64,000 bases of DNA from Enterobacterales bacterium (lineage in GTDB: Bacteria; Pseudomonadota; Gammaproteobacteria; Enterobacterales; Enterobacteriaceae): contig JAATFX010000051.1 in NCBI GenBank assembly GCA_015654925.1, forward strand, positions 22,702-86,701, read 5' to 3'. The notes below the pieces were generated by a model. That model ran no database searches. It had not been told where the DNA came from and saw nothing but the letters and a program-made list of their open reading frames with translations. This document shows, one piece after another, positions 60,716 to 64,000 of this stretch; position 1 is the first letter of the stretch; each line of letters starts with the position of its first letter. The position numbers and the translations under genes are program-made.

Positions 60716-61357
60716 ATGAAAGGATTACGGCATGGGGCCGGCAATACGTTAAAAAAGCGGGTAACGGTAGCCGCGTTAATCGCGGGTGCCGCATACTGCT
60801 ACTATCAGCCAACCCTTCCGTTTTCTTCACTATGTGCGCTTTGGCCCAGTAATCCCTGGCAAATAGTCAGCGGGCTGGGAGCAACGTCATCAAATCCCCT
60901 TCCCGCCGGCCCTGGCGCGGAGGGAAGGGAATATCAGTGGCAAAACCCCATAACCTTAAAGCAGACCGTGCTTGGGCAAGGCTGGATAGTCAAACAACTA
61001 TCCCAAGATAAAGATGTTGCCGCCAGTTCATTTATCACCGATGACATCGTGGTAAACCTCAGCATCGTCCGGGCGAGTAATCAGACACTGACTGACCTGG
61101 TTAATCATTTGAAGACCAGTGATGCCACATTGCGATTTGTGAATCAGGGCGTTTTTGGCCGTACCGGCAATCTGCCGAACTGGACGGGCATCGCCACCAG
61201 CCGAGACGATCATACTAAAAAGTATGTCGTGCATGTCACCAGCGCCGCCACCGGCTATGGGATACTCATCGGCGCCCTGGCGCAGCAAACCGCGGGCAGC
61301 GTGAGCCGGCTTGAAACGCTGATGGCTGAACTTGATCTTACGTTTAAAGATAATTAG
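60716..61357 (+). CDS. Unknown membrane-anchored or secreted protein
   Basis: A 213-residue protein; GGAGGAATCGC precedes the ATG, so the start is firm. A basic N-terminus (MKGLRHGAGNTLKKR) and one hydrophobic helix (about residues 16-28) anchor or export it; the rest is a soluble domain with alternating strands and helices (LKQTVLGQGWIVKQL ... VVNLSIVRASNQTLTDLV ... YVVHVTSAATGYGILIG). I do not recognise the family. It is divergent from the O-polysaccharide operon and could belong to envelope biology, but nothing in the sequence proves it. Confidence 0.6.
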   Translation: MKGLRHGAGNTLKKRVTVAALIAGAAYCYYQPTLPFSSLCALWPSNPWQIVSGLGATSSNPLPAGPGAEGREYQWQNPITLKQTVLGQGWIVKQLSQDKDVAASSFITDDIVVNLSIVRASNQTLTDLVNHLKTSDATLRFVNQGVFGRTGNLPNWTGIATSRDDHTKKYVVHVTSAATGYGILIGALAQQTAGSVSRLETLMAELDLTFKDN

Positions 61358-61608
61358 GGGTGCCGCAATTCAATACAAACGTGGGTAGCGACCGGCTATG
61401 TAAAGTAACATACTTAAATCCCACCAATAACGCATAACTACTATCATTTAGATGGTAATATTTAGTAAAAATAATTGCTAACTTACTTATATACTGGTCA
61501 TAGTAACTACAGGGTTAAATATTATTTTTCGTTCTATTTTCCCTCATGATATATCGCCAAATCGAAATTAATCTTGATCGGGAATTCAATCTTGTTTACT
61601 GTATTAAT

Positions 61609-61684
61609 GCTACGGGTAAAACCTGTAGCCGGGTGTGACAACCTGAAAACAAACGACGTTAAACGCGCTTTAGCGCGCTTTTTT
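61609..61684 (+). ncRNA. Structured leader RNA, resembles phage C4-type antisense RNA
   Basis: A 9-bp hairpin (GCTACGGGT 61609-61617 with ACCTGTAGC 61621-61629, one G-U pair, loop AAA) is followed by GTGTGACAACCTGAAAAC and then a terminator (CGCGC/GCGCG at 61664-61677 with TTTTTT). This order of a stable hairpin, a single-strand stretch and a terminator, ending 18 bases before a start codon, is that of C4/isrK-like RNAs of P1- and P4-type phages, which control the gene behind them. Assignment rests on recall of the pattern, not on a covariance model. The rest of the 61358-61702 gap is AT-rich with no gene. Confidence 0.4.
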
Positions 61685-61702
61685 GTTTGATGGAGAATTG
61701 TC

Positions 61703-62482
61703 ATGTCCAATTTGTATGAATGCATGGTTGATAAAAATATTAGTTTTATTAAAAAAACGGGTGCGTACACCATTTTAGGCCATATTAGCCGGATCGGTTA
61801 TAAAGATTTCACAGTCGATCTGCGCGGTTGTGATATCACTACTATACCCGGTATGCTGATCATTTATGGTTCGCTGCAATTGCAAGGATGTAATATTAGT
61901 GAACTACCACATGAGTTAATGATTTACGACTCGCTGGATCTGCGTGATACCTCATTAAAAAATTTGCCGGAGGATTTGGAAGTGGGAGGCTCGCTATTAT
62001 TAGGCAATAGCGGCCTGACTGAACTGCCTGCTGCCTTTTATGTAGGCAATGATTTGGATCTGCAAAATACCCCTATCCGCCAGCTGCCCGAGCGACTTTA
62101 TGTTGGTGGCGATCTTAACATCAAAGGCACCTCCGTCACCGCCCTCCCCGACGATTTGTTTGTCGGTAGCCAATTGCTGCTGGATGCGGCGAACATAACC
62201 CACAACCTGGCGTACCGCCAGGTCGATTTGTCCGCTATCGCCGATGAGATGAAAAGCAAGAGCAGCTTGCCGTTTAATCTGGCGGATTTTATCAATTGCG
62301 ACCCGAATGGCGATGAACCATTATCCCACCTGACCGTATTTGCGGTGAGGCTACAGGATGAAATCAAAATCTCTGCCGGCTGCTTTTATGGCACAGTTAA
62401 TGAGTTTTCTGGCATAACTGTTATTAATAGTATCAAGAGTAAAGTACAAGAGTGTATTGATGAATTAAACGCTGCTGCTTAA
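61703..62482 (+). CDS. LPX-type leucine-rich repeat protein
   Basis: A 259-residue protein; GGAG lies seven bases before the ATG. Residues 48-167 contain six units of exactly 20 residues, each starting LPxxL and continuing V-G-x-x-L-x-L (LPEDLEVGGSLLL, LPERLYVGGDLNI, LPDDLFVGSQLLL). Twenty-residue LPX repeats are typical of YopM, IpaH and SspH effectors and also occur in phage-borne proteins. No E3 ligase domain follows; the C-terminal 90 residues are a mixed domain ending KVQECIDELNAAA. No signal peptide. Behind a C4-like RNA, it may be phage cargo. Partner and role unknown. Confidence 0.65.
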   Translation: MSNLYECMVDKNISFIKKTGAYTILGHISRIGYKDFTVDLRGCDITTIPGMLIIYGSLQLQGCNISELPHELMIYDSLDLRDTSLKNLPEDLEVGGSLLLGNSGLTELPAAFYVGNDLDLQNTPIRQLPERLYVGGDLNIKGTSVTALPDDLFVGSQLLLDAANITHNLAYRQVDLSAIADEMKSKSSLPFNLADFINCDPNGDEPLSHLTVFAVRLQDEIKISAGCFYGTVNEFSGITVINSIKSKVQECIDELNAAA

Positions 62483-62776
62483 TATACTCTTTCATAATAA
62501 TCAACCACTAGGAGTGAGTGCCGAAATTATACTGCTTTCAGTTTAGCATTATTACGCATTCACTCCAGATAGAAATTGTATTTAACGATAATGATACAAC
62601 AAGCATTATTAATTCCATCTATATAATTTCATTAAAACACATCGGGAATTTATTCCCTACCACCCAACTTTCCAATTGACAGTGTAATTACAAAACAGTA
62701 AAGTGCACCCAGCGTGTAATCATATCTCAGCATTCAATAATAAAAAGATGCTCAAAAGCATTCAATTATATTATTA

Positions 62777-62974
62777 TCAACCTTTTGGTTGAATACCGCG
62801 TGCTTGCAACTCTTTTCGCAACATGCGTTTAATCCAGGCAGCAAGTGACGTATCGCCGTCATTGCGCGCCTGCTCTTCAAGTTGCGCGCGCAGTTCATGC
62901 GCAAGTCGCAATTGGATCTTATTATAAAAGCCTTTGGACTTAGAGAGATCTAAATACCCTATGAGTGCTATCAC
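62777..62974 (-). CDS. Ribbon-helix-helix (Arc-like) DNA-binding protein, start apparently lost
   Basis: The conserved part runs from SKSKGFYNKIQLRL to ARGIQPKG (about 55 residues) and has the MetJ/Arc ribbon-helix-helix pattern: strand KIQLRL, helix HELRAQLEEQARN, helix SLAAWIKRMLRKEL. Such proteins are repressors, often of toxin-antitoxin or phage genes. The frame stays open for ten more codons up to a GTG at 62974, but there is no ribosome site and base composition changes exactly there. The real start codon is probably missing, cut off by the junction near 62,945. The 62483-62776 gap shows no gene. Confidence 0.55.
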   Translation of the reverse strand: MIALIGYLDLSKSKGFYNKIQLRLAHELRAQLEEQARNDGDTSLAAWIKRMLRKELQARGIQPKG

Positions 62975-64000
62975 TATAGATGTGTATTGTATATTCTGAG
63001 AGTTTAGTTGTATTGCTTCAATCTGCTTCTATTGCATAATATCTCCCCAAGAACTTTGAGGGTTTGTGTGTGTTGTGTTGGGTGTGGGTGTGATCAGTGT
63101 CTTCAACGCTGTTGCATTTCTAGCCTGCATGCACAGAGTCTCTTCACCGCTGCTGCCACCCCTTCCTGACTCCAACATTGGTCCCTATCACCTGTCCCAG
63201 GCCCAAAGTATGCTCCTCCTTCATGCATCCCCCATTGTCAACATGGGAGATCATGTCTATCAGGCCTGTTCTTCTCCCCGATGTCATCATCATCACTGAC
63301 AATGATGATGACTCCTGATCCCAATCCCCACCCAATCCTGCACCCTCCACTGGCCATACAATCACCATTTAACCCTCACCCCCATTTGAGATACTAGGGA
63401 ATTCAATGATGGCCACCATTTTCTCTCCCAAGCTCACTGTGATGCTCCATGGTGCCATCAATTCCCAGCTTGCCCCCTAGCTCATTCCTAGTCTATTACA
63501 CTACTGCCAATTAGTGGCCTGGGCTATATCTGAGCAAGGGCAGCATCTATCTGTCATCTGCAAGCCTGCACGATGCTGCCAACAGTCCCCACTGCCATTG
63601 ATAATATCCCCCCCCCCCCTCCCATAGCCACTATTTTTGGGTACTATGTGGTTGCACAGCCCCAATTTTGGCCCCATTTGCTCATTCAGACAGCGAAGGG
63701 TCAAGTTGAGGTTTCTATGCATACTTATACCTGGTACCATATACACTGCTCCCCCGCTCATAATCCTGCATATATAGATTTATTTTGTATTTATTTATAT
63801 TTTAATATTTATATGGATATTTAATATTAAAATCCAAATCTATCAAGAAAAAAAGTACATCCAAATGTGTCGCACAGAATCCAACCAATTTTGGATTTGG
63901 GGCATGGGAGTCATGTTGGGAATGTGCTTGAAAATAATTTTTAATGCTAGTACATTTTTTCCCTGGACACACAGTGAGCAGGACAGCATGCAATGGCCTC
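62945..64000. other. Foreign, eukaryote-like sequence at the window end
   Basis: From about 62,945 base use changes abruptly. Between 63,001 and 64,000 I count only seven CG dinucleotides, against dozens per kb to the left, while TG and CA are very common. There is a C homopolymer of about 13 bases near 63,608-63,620, simple TG-rich and AT-rich runs, and no long open frame with bacterial features. This suggests DNA of a CpG-methylating eukaryote. Chimeric assembly or a cloning/library artefact is the likeliest source. No exon or transposon could be identified. Confidence 0.75.

Noticed and set aside
61534..61773. 79-codon minus-strand frame overlapping the C4-like RNA and the LRR gene start
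   Set aside because: It is antisense to a structured RNA and a well-supported gene start, has no ribosome site, and its wording is a by-product of the hairpin sequence.
63066..63824. Frames of 74-86 codons in the last kilobase
   Set aside because: No ribosome sites, CpG-poor composition and repeat-rich wording; they are chance frames in eukaryote-like DNA.

Overview
The window reads as chromosomal DNA of an enterobacterium (Enterobacterales), with about 1 kb of foreign-looking sequence at its right end. The backbone keeps the order known from Escherichia coli around the his operon: tmaR (yeeX) and yeeA, then sbcB, yeeZ, hisL-hisGDCBHAFI, gnd, with the O-polysaccharide locus beside gnd. GC-rich codon use, ATGA-type gene overlaps and the mix of sugar-uptake genes would suit a Sodalis-like or other plant/insect-associated enterobacterium, but the genus cannot be fixed from sequence reading alone.

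Layout. 1-6.5 kb (minus strand): a polyol/sugar operon with periplasmic binding protein, double ABC ATPase, permease, SorC-family regulator, GlpD/EryB-like FAD dehydrogenase and a truncated DhnA/LsrF-type aldolase, preceded by a perfect 18-bp palindrome. 7-10.2 kb: a purine permease behind a PurR-like box, an AlkA-family DNA glycosylase and an L-lactate/hydroxyacid dehydrogenase. 10.3-13 kb: an unknown Cys-containing secreted protein, tmaR and yeeA. 13.4-17.2 kb: a three-gene membrane gluconate 2-dehydrogenase (Tat subunit, GMC flavoprotein, triheme cytochrome c). 18-20 kb: cstA. 20.4-24.5 kb: a small membrane protein and an AT-richer gtrA / GT-C / gtrB cluster. 25-31 kb: sbcB, a second large membrane glycosyltransferase-like protein, a puuA-like gene and yeeZ.

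31.3-38.7 kb is the complete histidine operon with leader peptide and attenuator. Between hisI and manB, where many enterics carry wzz/ugd, lie three orphan genes with disordered N-termini and helical C-termini that look like secreted-effector candidates. 42.5-45.7 kb holds manB (phosphomannomutase) and gnd. 45.7-60.1 kb is one minus-strand O-polysaccharide operon behind a JUMPstart/ops element (RfaH target): manC, wzm, wzt, a WbdD-like chain terminator, a two-domain glycosyltransferase, gmd, rmd, two more GT4 transferases and a second manC. The logic is that of E. coli O8/O9a (ABC export, WbdD capping and length control) with GDP-D-rhamnose synthesis (gmd+rmd) added, so a D-rhamnose and/or D-mannose polymer is predicted.

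60.7-62.9 kb carries an unknown anchored protein, a phage C4-like structured RNA ahead of a gene with 20-residue LPX leucine-rich repeats, and a ribbon-helix-helix gene that loses its start codon. From about 62,945 to the end the sequence becomes CpG-depleted, TpG/CpA-rich and gene-free, as in eukaryotic DNA: most likely a chimeric contig end, less likely a real bacterium-host junction.
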